A DNA stretch of 64,000 nucleotides from assembly GCF_003014595.1 (NCBI RefSeq), contig NZ_PYGK01000001.1, forward strand, positions 1,015,157-1,079,156, read 5' to 3'. Shown one piece after another: positions 36,807 to 45,075 of the stretch. Below the pieces are notes generated by a model that was not told the origin of the DNA, ran no database searches, and saw only the letters and a list, made by a program, of their open reading frames with translations. The stretch's first letter is position 1. Every line of letters begins with the position of its first letter. The position numbers and the translations under genes are program-made. Source of the stretch: Chitinophaga ginsengisoli. GTDB taxonomy: Bacteria > Bacteroidota > Bacteroidia > Chitinophagales > Chitinophagaceae.

Positions 36807-37904
36807 ATGTATACTACTGCCGACTATATGTCACGAGCCTCAAGGTTTGTGCGTAACCAGCTACAGCCAACGTCGAAGAAACTGTCTACACTGATGCTCT
36901 ATGCTACAGATCTCTGTCAATCCCGTTGTAAGCATTGCCTGATATGGGCCAAAAGACCGGTTGTGCATCTGCCAATGGAGAAGATCGTGGAGATCATGCA
37001 GAGTGACTGCATCAGCAAGACAACTAATATAGGTCTGGAAGGAGGAGAGTTCCTGCTGCATCCACAGGCTTTTGAGATTTTGCAGTGGTTCAGCAGATTT
37101 CATCCTGCATATGATCTTTTGTCGAATTGCCTGGATCCTGCGAAAGTAATTAAGGCGGCAAAAGAATATGCGCCGAAACGCCTGTTTATTTCCCTGGATG
37201 GTAATAAGGAAACATACCAGTTCATGCGGGGTAAAGACGGTTATGATAAAGTGTTACGTGTGATCAAAGAACTGCACCAGGAGCAGGAGATCTCTGTCAT
37301 GTTCACATTGTCGCCCTATAACAGTTTTAATGACCTGCGCCATGTAATGCAGGTATGCGCGGAGTATGGAACAGATCTACGGATCGGTATCTACAATAAT
37401 ATTTCCTACTTCGATACAATAGAAACAGCGCATACGGAGAATGTGATCAGTAGTGAAGTGCCTGCTGCCACTGCTGCCCGCCTTGAAATACCTGCGGATA
37501 TTGTTCAGAGCCTGCAGGGATTTGACGAGAACCTTGATTTCCTACAACTGTATAAATACTGGCAGCAGGGCGAATTAAAAATGCCCTGCTATTCCATTTT
37601 CGATAGCCTTGTCGTGCTGCCAAACGGTGATGTACCCATCTGTCAGAACCTGGACCTGAAGCTGGGGAACGTGTACAACAATTCACTCGATCATATCTTC
37701 AATGATGCCGCTACCAACGCCATACAAAAACATCATTGTCACAATTGTAATGGATGCTGGATCAACTTCCACCGTAAATATGACATTACCTTGCTCCGCC
37801 AGTCAGAGCGCCTGTTAGGTAATCTGATCACAGAGAGATTGTTTGGGGATTACCAGTGGAATAAACAAAAGGAAAGTTTTAAAACAGTAATGGCAAAAGT
37901 GTAG
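36807..37904 (+). CDS. Radical SAM/SPASM enzyme
   Basis: A 365-residue protein. The [4Fe-4S]-SAM motif is CQSRCKHC near residue 37-44, followed by GLEGGEFLLHP and LFISLDGNKETYQFMRG as in SPASM-type enzymes. The C-terminal region has extra cysteines (MPCYSIF, VPICQN, HCHNCNGCW) for auxiliary clusters. Such enzymes modify peptides, proteins or sugars, or act as sulfatase maturases. Here it sits between a 40-residue membrane peptide and a Gfo/Idh oxidoreductase, with spacings of 9 and 3 nt, so all three probably act together. The substrate is not known. Confidence 0.9.
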   Translation: MYTTADYMSRASRFVRNQLQPTSKKLSTLMLYATDLCQSRCKHCLIWAKRPVVHLPMEKIVEIMQSDCISKTTNIGLEGGEFLLHPQAFEILQWFSRFHPAYDLLSNCLDPAKVIKAAKEYAPKRLFISLDGNKETYQFMRGKDGYDKVLRVIKELHQEQEISVMFTLSPYNSFNDLRHVMQVCAEYGTDLRIGIYNNISYFDTIETAHTENVISSEVPAATAARLEIPADIVQSLQGFDENLDFLQLYKYWQQGELKMPCYSIFDSLVVLPNGDVPICQNLDLKLGNVYNNSLDHIFNDAATNAIQKHHCHNCNGCWINFHRKYDITLLRQSERLLGNLITERLFGDYQWNKQKESFKTVMAKV

Positions 37905-37907
37905 AAC

Positions 37908-38945
37908 ATGTTGGATCTGGCTATTGATAAATATAAACAATGGCGAAGAAGGAGGAATTTAGACGGGCTGTTTAGCAATGGCCCGTCCTTCGCTTTTGTA
38001 GGTGTAGGACAACATAGTATTGACAATTTATATCCTGCCATATTAAATATGGGTGTCCGCATTAAATACCTTTATTCCCGAGAATTGCAGGTAGCGGCGC
38101 AGGCTGCGCACCTTTTCCCCGGATGTACAGGCGTATCGGAACTGTCAGTAATATTGAGCGACCCTTCAGTACAGGGTGTTTTTATCTGTATGAAGAATGA
38201 ATACCAGTTCCCACTGGTGAAAGCCTGTCTGGATGCTGATAAATATGTGTTCGTGGAAAAGCCCGCTGTTAACAGTTATGCAGCCCTGCAACAGCTGATG
38301 GCCCATCCTCATGCGGATAAATGTATGATTGCATTCAACAAGCGTTTCAGCCCTTTGAACCGGCAATTAAAGAAGAGTATCGCCGATACGTATAGTTACC
38401 AGGTCCGCTATATTACAGGTGCCTATCCGGAAGGAGATGCAGTGATGGAGTTATTCTGTCACCCTATAAATAATGTATTGCAGTTTTTTGGTCCGGTGGA
38501 GCAGTATACTTTATTACATCATCCGGGGGCAAAGGGCCGCATACATCTGCAATTGCTGGTGAAGCACAAGCAGGTAACCGGTATGCTGGAGCTGTCCAGT
38601 TGTTATTCCTGGTCATTGTTTGCTGATACATTGCAATGCCTTACACCCCGTAATGTGATTGAGATAACTTATCCGGGTAGTTTCCGGATTACTCCACTGG
38701 GCAGACAGTTTGCCGGCATACCGTTTGACAAGATCTTCAACAACCAGCGGCAGGCAAGTGAAACGAACTATACAACAGCAACACCGGTAGCGGGGAATAA
38801 TCCTGTAGTGCAATACGGTTATCGTGACGAGATCCGTTATTTCGTCACACAGGTACAGCAGGGTAAAATGCTGCATCGTGCATCCCCTGCCACATTCACA
38901 GATACATTCCGATTGCTGGATGAATTAAAACAGGTTATAGGTTAG
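37908..38945 (+). CDS. Gfo/Idh/MocA family oxidoreductase
   Basis: A 345-residue NAD(P)-dependent oxidoreductase. The N-terminal Rossmann fold has FAFVGVGQHSIDNLYPAI, then the family motif FVEKPAVNSYAAL (EKP) near residue 122-126, and FNKRFSP. Family members oxidise or reduce sugars, inositols or imines. It is unusual in lacking the first ~10 residues of a typical start and having a basic N-terminal helix. It follows the radical SAM gene by 3 nt. Its TAG overlaps the stop of the convergent STN gene at 38942. Confidence 0.85.
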   Translation: MLDLAIDKYKQWRRRRNLDGLFSNGPSFAFVGVGQHSIDNLYPAILNMGVRIKYLYSRELQVAAQAAHLFPGCTGVSELSVILSDPSVQGVFICMKNEYQFPLVKACLDADKYVFVEKPAVNSYAALQQLMAHPHADKCMIAFNKRFSPLNRQLKKSIADTYSYQVRYITGAYPEGDAVMELFCHPINNVLQFFGPVEQYTLLHHPGAKGRIHLQLLVKHKQVTGMLELSSCYSWSLFADTLQCLTPRNVIEITYPGSFRITPLGRQFAGIPFDKIFNNQRQASETNYTTATPVAGNNPVVQYGYRDEIRYFVTQVQQGKMLHRASPATFTDTFRLLDELKQVIG

Positions 38946-40204
38946 AGCCGGTAACTGATGCCGATCTGGAAACCGATCCATGTACTGATGTCTTCCCTGT
39001 CGTCGGGAGAAGATCTGTGAAGTGTATAAGGTGGTTTAATGGTCACATAATTCTTTTCCGGAGTTGTTGCTATCAATCTGAGGGTAGCGAGGGGGAGCGG
39101 CCAGGTCGTTAACTGGTAAGTACTTTTCAGACGATTGAATACAGGTCCCGCATGTACTGACAGGTGGGAGGCTATTCTTCTCTGAACAAAAAGGTTGATC
39201 CTTTGCAACTGGCTGTTTACATAAACAATGGGCCTTGTTGCACCAGTATCACTAACGGTGTGTATAGGTGTTTCCTTAAACAGTTTCCCGGTAGTCGCTT
39301 CCAGCTCAATCAGCCAGCGATTATTCACGGGATAGCTGATGCCTGCTCCATAACGAAAACCAGATACTGAGAAATTGGTGCTCCAGGATACAATACCATA
39401 TGCCAATGTCACGCCTGCCTTTGCCTGAAAGTTAGCGTAAAGCGCTTCGTCTGCAGCAAAGCCTGCCTGTACAAATGGTCTGAAAAGACCTGGCCTTTCA
39501 TATATATATGGTTCCCTTTGCCGTTTCGCTGGTGAAGTAACCCGCTGAAATGCTGGCGTTGTGGGTTTTATTGTAGGAATACCCAGCTTAACAGGTGCGG
39601 CAGCCGTTAATGAATAAGAAGGGGAATTGCTGAACGTTTTACTGCTGCCTGTAATGATATTCAGTGGTGTCAGTGTGCTGCTGTCAGATACGGCCTTCTT
39701 CGCAATATCGGTGTTTGATGCCATTGTAGTAGCTGGTGTAAGACTCGCTGGGATACCCGTTTTATGCATGGCCGGTGTGGTCTTAGGTCGTAAGATGGTA
39801 GCTACCAATCGCTTTTCAGTCACCTGTTTCCGAGGCTGATTGCTTGCAGTCACCTGCGTAATAACATCCTTGTTATTCGTCCGGTGAAAGATAACATGCT
39901 CCTGGTAAATGGTATACTCAGAACCGGTGGCTTCCCTGATCATTGTGAGCAACTGGTGCATAGAATAAGAAGGCTGCCGGAGTAGTAGCTGTTTCTGGGC
40001 TATTATCTTTTGTGCATTGAAGGAAAGTATAAAGCCTGTTTGTGCTGTGATCATATCCCCCAGGCTAATGATATTCATTTGCTTCATAGGTACGCGCACC
40101 CGTTTGTCTAATGATGGCGGAACTGTCTGTGCTTCCACACCTGTAAATGCCAGTATGCATACCATCATCAGGCATGCTTTCCGAAATAACTCAATTGCAT
40201 TCAT
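38942..40204 (-). CDS. STN-domain protein with C-terminal barrel-like region
   Basis: A ~420-residue envelope protein. A signal peptide (ending EAQ) is followed by an STN (secretin/TonB short N-terminal) domain, about residues 28-115, with MNIISLGDMITAQTGFILSFN and YSMHQLLTMIREATGSEYTIY. A Thr/Pro-rich linker (about 120-230) leads into a region of repeated amphipathic strands (PFVQAGFAADEALYANFQ, AGVTLAYGIVSW) that looks like a small outer-membrane barrel and ends in an aromatic-rich C-terminus. STN domains receive signals for FecR. It starts inside the FecR gene (14-nt overlap). It may be the signal input of the sigma/anti-sigma pair. Confidence 0.75.
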   Translation of the reverse strand: MNAIELFRKACLMMVCILAFTGVEAQTVPPSLDKRVRVPMKQMNIISLGDMITAQTGFILSFNAQKIIAQKQLLLRQPSYSMHQLLTMIREATGSEYTIYQEHVIFHRTNNKDVITQVTASNQPRKQVTEKRLVATILRPKTTPAMHKTGIPASLTPATTMASNTDIAKKAVSDSSTLTPLNIITGSSKTFSNSPSYSLTAAAPVKLGIPTIKPTTPAFQRVTSPAKRQREPYIYERPGLFRPFVQAGFAADEALYANFQAKAGVTLAYGIVSWSTNFSVSGFRYGAGISYPVNNRWLIELEATTGKLFKETPIHTVSDTGATRPIVYVNSQLQRINLFVQRRIASHLSVHAGPVFNRLKSTYQLTTWPLPLATLRLIATTPEKNYVTIKPPYTLHRSSPDDREDISTWIGFQIGISYRL

Positions 40205-41195
40205 TCCCTTGCACATAAATAGTAGACCCTGTAATGCGGTACTGAAGCGATAACGATGCTGAGATGACCTCCATTACATATTGAATTGGCATATCAGTAA
40301 ACGAGGTAGTGATGGTGCAGTCGGCCAGTCTTTTATTCTCCAGTACGATCTTTACGTTGTAAGCTTTTTCCAGGGCGCTAACCACTGATTCGAGGCGGGT
40401 AGCCTCAAAGTGGAATGTTTTGGTGGCATAGGCATAGTCATTACTGCTTTCCATTTTTGTTACGGAAAAGCGATGTGTATCTACCCGGTATACGCTCTGC
40501 ATGCCACCTTTTACAATAACACTGTCATGGTTGTCAAAGAAAAGTACTGCACCATTATCTACAGCGATGGTAACACTATCGTTGCTGGTCTTCACATTGA
40601 ATGCAGTGCCAATTACCTTGATGTCAGCAGTGCCTGTACGTACAATAAACGGTTTGCTGGCATCAGGATTGATAGAAAAAAAGGCTTCTCCCTGCAATTG
40701 TACCGTTCTGTCAGGGCCATCGAAAACGGCTGGGTGTTCCAGTCGGCCGCCCGGTGCCAATGTAACACGGGAATGATCGGGCAAGGTATCCCGCAGAATA
40801 TCATGAGGTGATGTAAGTGCCAGCATAGGCGGTGTCTTCGTGGTTTTCCATGGATGAAGGAAGACCAGTAGTGCAGCCCCCAGGACCAGGATGAATGCAG
40901 CTGCCACCGCCCGGCGGATGAATAGTGCACGCAGTACTGGTGTTTTATGATCTTCCGCTGGAAGAGAAGCACTGATATTGAGCCGCTTCAGCTCCCGCTG
41001 AAGATCAGGAGCATTATAAGCGCCTTCCTTACCAGCATGCGACCATACCTGCAGATATTGCTGTAGTAGCCGGTTATTGTCCGGCGTCTGCTCAACCCAT
41101 TCATCAATGGTGATCGCCTCTTCCGGGCTCGCTTCTCCGGCCAGGTATTTTATCAGCAGTGCTTCAGTTATCGCTATGTTTTGTTGTTTGCTCAA
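40191..41195 (-). CDS. FecR-family anti-sigma factor
   Basis: A 334-residue membrane protein. The cytoplasmic N-terminus (1-~85) has ALLIKYLAGEASPEEAITIDEWVEQ, the sigma-binding region. One membrane helix (AVAAAFILVLGAALLVFL) is followed by the FecR domain (LPDHSRVTLAPGGRL through VKTSNDSVTIAVDNGAV). A C-terminal DUF4974 module (FHFEATRLESVVSALEKAYNVKI) resembles STN. It holds the neighbouring ECF sigma factor inactive until signalled. It is 27 nt downstream of the sigma gene. Confidence 0.93.
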   Translation of the reverse strand: MSKQQNIAITEALLIKYLAGEASPEEAITIDEWVEQTPDNNRLLQQYLQVWSHAGKEGAYNAPDLQRELKRLNISASLPAEDHKTPVLRALFIRRAVAAAFILVLGAALLVFLHPWKTTKTPPMLALTSPHDILRDTLPDHSRVTLAPGGRLEHPAVFDGPDRTVQLQGEAFFSINPDASKPFIVRTGTADIKVIGTAFNVKTSNDSVTIAVDNGAVLFFDNHDSVIVKGGMQSVYRVDTHRFSVTKMESSNDYAYATKTFHFEATRLESVVSALEKAYNVKIVLENKRLADCTITTSFTDMPIQYVMEVISASLSLQYRITGSTIYVQGNECN

Positions 41196-41222
41196 TGGTA
41201 AAAGTTATTTCATGCTGGCTTT

Positions 41223-41786
41223 TCACAAAAGATGATTTATATATAATAGCAGGAAAATTGTAAGGAGGTAATCTGCCAGTCTTTCCCGCATCAGTTTTAA
41301 TGCCTTGCTCATCTGTGCTTCCACCGTCTTGACCGAGATGTCCAGTTCTGCGGCTATTTCGGCATACTTTTTACCCTCTTCCCTGCTTTTCAGGAATATG
41401 ACCCTGCACTGCTCAGGCAGCGCACTGGTTGCCTGTACGATGTGTTTTTCCAACTCTCTGGCCAGTGTGTGTTGTTCTGTGGGCCCCTGCATGGAGTTAT
41501 CCGCGTTTCCCGTCTTATAGGACACATACCTGTCCCGGGCGCCGTCCTTCCGGATATTGTTCATGCAAAGGTTGTGAACAGAACGGTATAGATATCCTTT
41601 TATATCTTCTTCAAAGACAACGGTTTCCCGTTTCTCCCATAGCCGGGCGAATACGGTTTGCACAATATCATTGGCTTCCTCACTGTCCCTCAGTAATGTA
41701 TAGGCATACCGGTGCAGCTTTTCATAGCAGGTATGAAAAAGATGCAGGAACAGTTCAGATTTATCTTTTTTCTTCAATTCCGTCAA
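41223..41786 (-). CDS. ECF RNA polymerase sigma factor
   Basis: A ~187-residue ECF sigma-70. Region 2 has LRDSEEANDIVQTVFARLWEKRE and GYLYRSVHNLCMNNIRK; region 4 has LPEQCRVIFLKSREEGKKYAEIAAELDISVKTVEAQMSKAL. The end has an extra hydrophobic helix (LLTIFLLLYINHLL). No ATG is available at the start; TTG at 41786 or GTG at 41828 are candidates, and 41786 gives the usual length before region 2. It pairs with the downstream FecR anti-sigma. Confidence 0.9.
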   Translation of the reverse strand: MTELKKKDKSELFLHLFHTCYEKLHRYAYTLLRDSEEANDIVQTVFARLWEKRETVVFEEDIKGYLYRSVHNLCMNNIRKDGARDRYVSYKTGNADNSMQGPTEQHTLARELEKHIVQATSALPEQCRVIFLKSREEGKKYAEIAAELDISVKTVEAQMSKALKLMRERLADYLLTIFLLLYINHLL

Positions 41787-41823
41787 TTCCCCGGGTGCTA
41801 GTTGGCCAATAATACAATAGTAT

Positions 41824-41855
41824 AACACGAAGGGGCAGATATACCCCTACGTGTT
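41824..41855. repeat. Inverted repeat upstream of the ECF sigma gene
   Basis: A 12-bp arm pair (41824-41835 and 41844-41855) with one mismatch and an 8-nt loop. Seven T follow on the plus strand. On the minus strand the T-run precedes the stem, so it is not a typical terminator for the oxidoreductase at 41883. It overlaps the likely sigma promoter region, so a regulatory role is possible. Confidence 0.45.
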
Positions 41856-41882
41856 TTTTTAAAAAAGTTTTCTGCCTTGTTA

Positions 41883-43220
41883 TCAGACTTTTGGAGCCCA
41901 TCCTTTTTCATACTCTCTTTTCCACAATTTCATGGCTTCGGCATCATTGAGGATGTGTCCATTGGAAGGATCGGTATGTAATACCCTGCCTGTACGCTGC
42001 GCAATATTCCCGAGCAGGGGCAGCAGGGTGCTACGGAAGGCGACATTTATCTCAGCATTGAGTTTAGCGTTGCCGCGGATGCTTTCCAGGAAGTTATTAA
42101 TATGTATCGCATCGTAATACTCCCCCGCAGGGCTAACCGTGTTAACAGCACTCTGATTGGCATTGGTCGCCTGTTTCACTTCTTTAACGACCTTCCCCTT
42201 CAGGTCTACTATTTTGTAGCTGTCACCTCCGGAGTTATACAGGGTACCGTTGTCGCCGAAAATGGCAAAACCGCGGTCGCTGCCTTCCAGGTTGAATGCA
42301 CTGCAGCTCCGTCCTTCCCAGGAGATGGCTTTGCTGCCTTCGAATTCAAAGTTGAGGGTTTGGGTGTCCGGTGTTTCCCAGTCATCTTTCGGATAGGCGT
42401 AACGTCCGCCGGCAGAGGTTACCTTGGTAGGGAATTCGAGGTCCATGAACCAGCGCAGGCAATCTAGTTCGTGGGTACCATTGTTACATGTTTCTGAGGT
42501 ACCCCAGTGCCAGCGCCAATGCCAGTTATAATGAACGATGTTGTCCAGGTAGTCGCGGCGTGGGGCAGGGCCCTGCCATAAATCCCAGTTCAGGGTATCT
42601 GGTACAGGTATTTTCTTACCAATGCCGATAGGCTGACGGTTATTGGTATACCAGCTTTTTCCATAATAGATCTTACCCAGTACCTGTTGTTCCTTTACCT
42701 CTTTTATAGCCTGCTGCATATTCGGCCAGGAACGGCGTTGGCTACCCATCTGTACCAGGCGGTTATATTTTTTTGCTGCAGCTATCAGTAATTCCCCTTC
42801 CGCCGGATTGTGGGCACAGGGTTTCTCTACATATACGTGCTTGCCTGCCGCAGTAGCCATTATGGCTGCGGGGGCATGCCAATGGTCCGGAGTGGCTACA
42901 AACAGCGCATCAAAGTCTTTACGCTCCAGCAGCTGGCGGATGTCTTTTATAACAGTCGGTTTACGGTCCTGCGCGCCGGCAACGGCCTTTAGTCCTTTGG
43001 CAATGGCGCCGTCTTCCACGTCGCAGATATAACCGATCTCTGCACCTGGCAGCTTTGCGGCACATTGGGCCAGCCAGTTCCCGCGGGAATTGACACCCAT
43101 TACGCCCAATACCAGCTTGTTACTGGGAGCATTTTTCCCAAACACGGGGAAATTGAGAATGGTTAAGCCTGCTCCTACGCCAGCAAGACCGCCGGTTTTG
43201 ATAAAGTCTCTTCTTTTCAT
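41883..43220 (-). CDS. Tat-exported Gfo/Idh/MocA oxidoreductase
   Basis: A 445-residue protein with a Tat signal (MKRRDFIKTGGLAGVGAGL), so it is exported folded with its cofactor. The Rossmann domain has VLGVMGVNSRG and then ALFVATPDHWHAPAA and HVYVEKPCAHNP (the family EKP motif). The C-terminal domain contains GTSETCNNGTHELDCLRWF. Many Bacteroidota periplasmic members act on sugars or glycosides. It is a single gene with ~200 nt of upstream sequence lacking features. The stop is close to the ECF sigma gene. Confidence 0.92.
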   Translation of the reverse strand: MKRRDFIKTGGLAGVGAGLTILNFPVFGKNAPSNKLVLGVMGVNSRGNWLAQCAAKLPGAEIGYICDVEDGAIAKGLKAVAGAQDRKPTVIKDIRQLLERKDFDALFVATPDHWHAPAAIMATAAGKHVYVEKPCAHNPAEGELLIAAAKKYNRLVQMGSQRRSWPNMQQAIKEVKEQQVLGKIYYGKSWYTNNRQPIGIGKKIPVPDTLNWDLWQGPAPRRDYLDNIVHYNWHWRWHWGTSETCNNGTHELDCLRWFMDLEFPTKVTSAGGRYAYPKDDWETPDTQTLNFEFEGSKAISWEGRSCSAFNLEGSDRGFAIFGDNGTLYNSGGDSYKIVDLKGKVVKEVKQATNANQSAVNTVSPAGEYYDAIHINNFLESIRGNAKLNAEINVAFRSTLLPLLGNIAQRTGRVLHTDPSNGHILNDAEAMKLWKREYEKGWAPKV

Positions 43221-43425
43221 AACGATGTGACCTGTTTATAGTTTAATGTTTTTGCACGATAGAAGTTTAGAATAGGCTGCCTAATGTAAAAAAATAAAAA
43301 TGGGGTTTACAGAATTTTTGATGAGCGAAAAGGGAGCGGTATCAACGGAATGCCTGAAATGGCGCCAATGGCAAATTACAGGACCGCTAAGGAATTAATG
43401 GTAACTTTAACTATAAAGTGGTGAC

Positions 43426-44196
43426 ATGCTGAAAAAGAAAAGGCAACGGAAATATCTCGTTAAAAGATGCCTGGAGCTGCGGTCCCAGGTACATGCTTTT
43501 GCCGGCTCCGGAGACCAGGAGGCATTACACAAACTACGTGTAGAGATTAAAAAACTGAAAGCGTTCTCAAAGTTGACCAAATTGTACAAGGGCGAGAAAG
43601 AGATTACTATTAAAAAGAATATCAGGAAAATATTTCATCGTGCAGGCCTTATCCGTGAAGCCAACATCAACCTGCAAATGATAAAACAATTCGATATTCA
43701 TCAGCCGGCATTCAATACCGAAGCAAAAGACACTATCCGGCAGGAAACAGCTAAGTTCCGTTTATACAGAACCCACTATAATGACGACATCAGGAATACC
43801 GCTGTCTCCTTTCTGAACTCATTACGACCTGTACATAACCATGATATCAAACATTGGGTTAACAGGCAGTTAAAAAAAATAGCTGAAGTGGTAACGACAA
43901 CATCTACAGATCAGCTACATGAAGCCCGCAAGAGAATAAAGAATCTTGTATACGTACATGATATATTACAGAAACGGTTAGCAGCTGCATTAACATTAAA
44001 TATTGACTACCTTGACCAGCTACAGGATGTCATAGGTAAATGGCATGACACCGCTGTAGCTGTTGAACTGCTTACAGCGCATAATTCAGGTAGTAAAGCA
44101 AAGATCACCGCGCTCCAGAAAGAGCATGATAAAGCCGATAAGGCTATTCATACAATTGGTGACGGTTTTTGGGATAAAGTTGTTAAGCGGGATTGA
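43426..44196 (+). CDS. CHAD domain protein
   Basis: A 256-residue helical protein. Two CHAD-type repeats carry the conserved His and basic residues: ALHKLRVEIKKLKAF with LIREANINLQM in the first, and LHEARKRIKNLVYVHDIL with LQDVIGKWHDTAVAVELL in the second. CHAD domains bind polyphosphate and are often found near polyphosphate enzymes or triphosphate tunnel enzymes; none is next to it here. It is convergent with the NarL-type regulator. Confidence 0.9.
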   Translation: MLKKKRQRKYLVKRCLELRSQVHAFAGSGDQEALHKLRVEIKKLKAFSKLTKLYKGEKEITIKKNIRKIFHRAGLIREANINLQMIKQFDIHQPAFNTEAKDTIRQETAKFRLYRTHYNDDIRNTAVSFLNSLRPVHNHDIKHWVNRQLKKIAEVVTTTSTDQLHEARKRIKNLVYVHDILQKRLAAALTLNIDYLDQLQDVIGKWHDTAVAVELLTAHNSGSKAKITALQKEHDKADKAIHTIGDGFWDKVVKRD

Positions 44197-44198
44197 GT

Positions 44199-44861
44199 TT
44201 ATCCCCCATACGACGGCAAAATTATCTTATTCTTTATCGCATACTTCAAAATCCCCACAGTAGATCTCACCCCTAATTTATCCTTCAGGTCTTGCCTCGT
44301 TTTTTCCACGGTCCGGATACTCACAAACAACTGCGCCGCTATATCCTTATTACTTTTCTCATCCCATAGCAATTGAAGGATCTTTTTCTCTCTGTCATTC
44401 AGTGCAGCTTCTTTTTTTGCCTTATTACGGCTATTCTCATGCTGCGTATTCTCATACAACACATCCGTAAATAACCTGTTTCTGTAAACCCTGTTCTCTT
44501 TTACAGCATCTATCGCCTGCAGCAGATCTTCAGGATCTCCTGATTTGGAAATGAATCCATATATCCCCAGTTCCAGCAGATCGCACATGATGTGTATGTC
44601 CTGATCAGTGCCGAGTAGCAGTATTTTTACACGGGGATATTCCTGTCGGATCAATATAATGGTATCTGTGAGTGCAGGCATTAGTATATCTACCAGCAAC
44701 GCATCTATCTGCGTATGTTTCAGTTGCTGCAGCAGGTCATATTCATTGGACGACTGAATAGCAACGGTGATATTTTTTCTTTCTGAGAGATAACTTTTTA
44801 ATGTCTTGATGAATAAAGTGTAATTATCTAAAATGGCTAACTTAATGTGTGTCACTGGCAT
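44199..44861 (-). CDS. NarL/LuxR-family response regulator
   Basis: A ~220-residue regulator. The receiver keeps the phospho-acceptor D58 in LLVDILMP and K106 in FISKSG, but the usual acidic pair is D12-N13 (AILDNYTLF). The C-terminal LuxR HTH has LNDREKKILQLLWDEKSNKDIAAQLFVSIRTVEKTRQDL. The start MPVTHIK at 44861 is preferred over upstream codons. It lies just downstream of the nine-gene operon, 215 nt from its last gene, but no kinase is adjacent. Confidence 0.9.
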   Translation of the reverse strand: MPVTHIKLAILDNYTLFIKTLKSYLSERKNITVAIQSSNEYDLLQQLKHTQIDALLVDILMPALTDTIILIRQEYPRVKILLLGTDQDIHIMCDLLELGIYGFISKSGDPEDLLQAIDAVKENRVYRNRLFTDVLYENTQHENSRNKAKKEAALNDREKKILQLLWDEKSNKDIAAQLFVSIRTVEKTRQDLKDKLGVRSTVGILKYAIKNKIILPSYGG

Positions 44862-45075
44862 AAAATAAGAACTAAGAATGAGCATTGTTTGAATTACAGG
44901 CACTGAAATTTGTGGTATTTTAGCTGAGGGATGTGTTGTTACTGGATTAACGGCAACACAATTTTAACGGGACTTTACGTTTACGGGTTAAAGTAATTTA
45001 TTTATACAATGTAATATAGCCTGAAATTCTTTTTCAGTCAAGATCAGGCGCCCAATTTAATGGTAATTTAATTGT

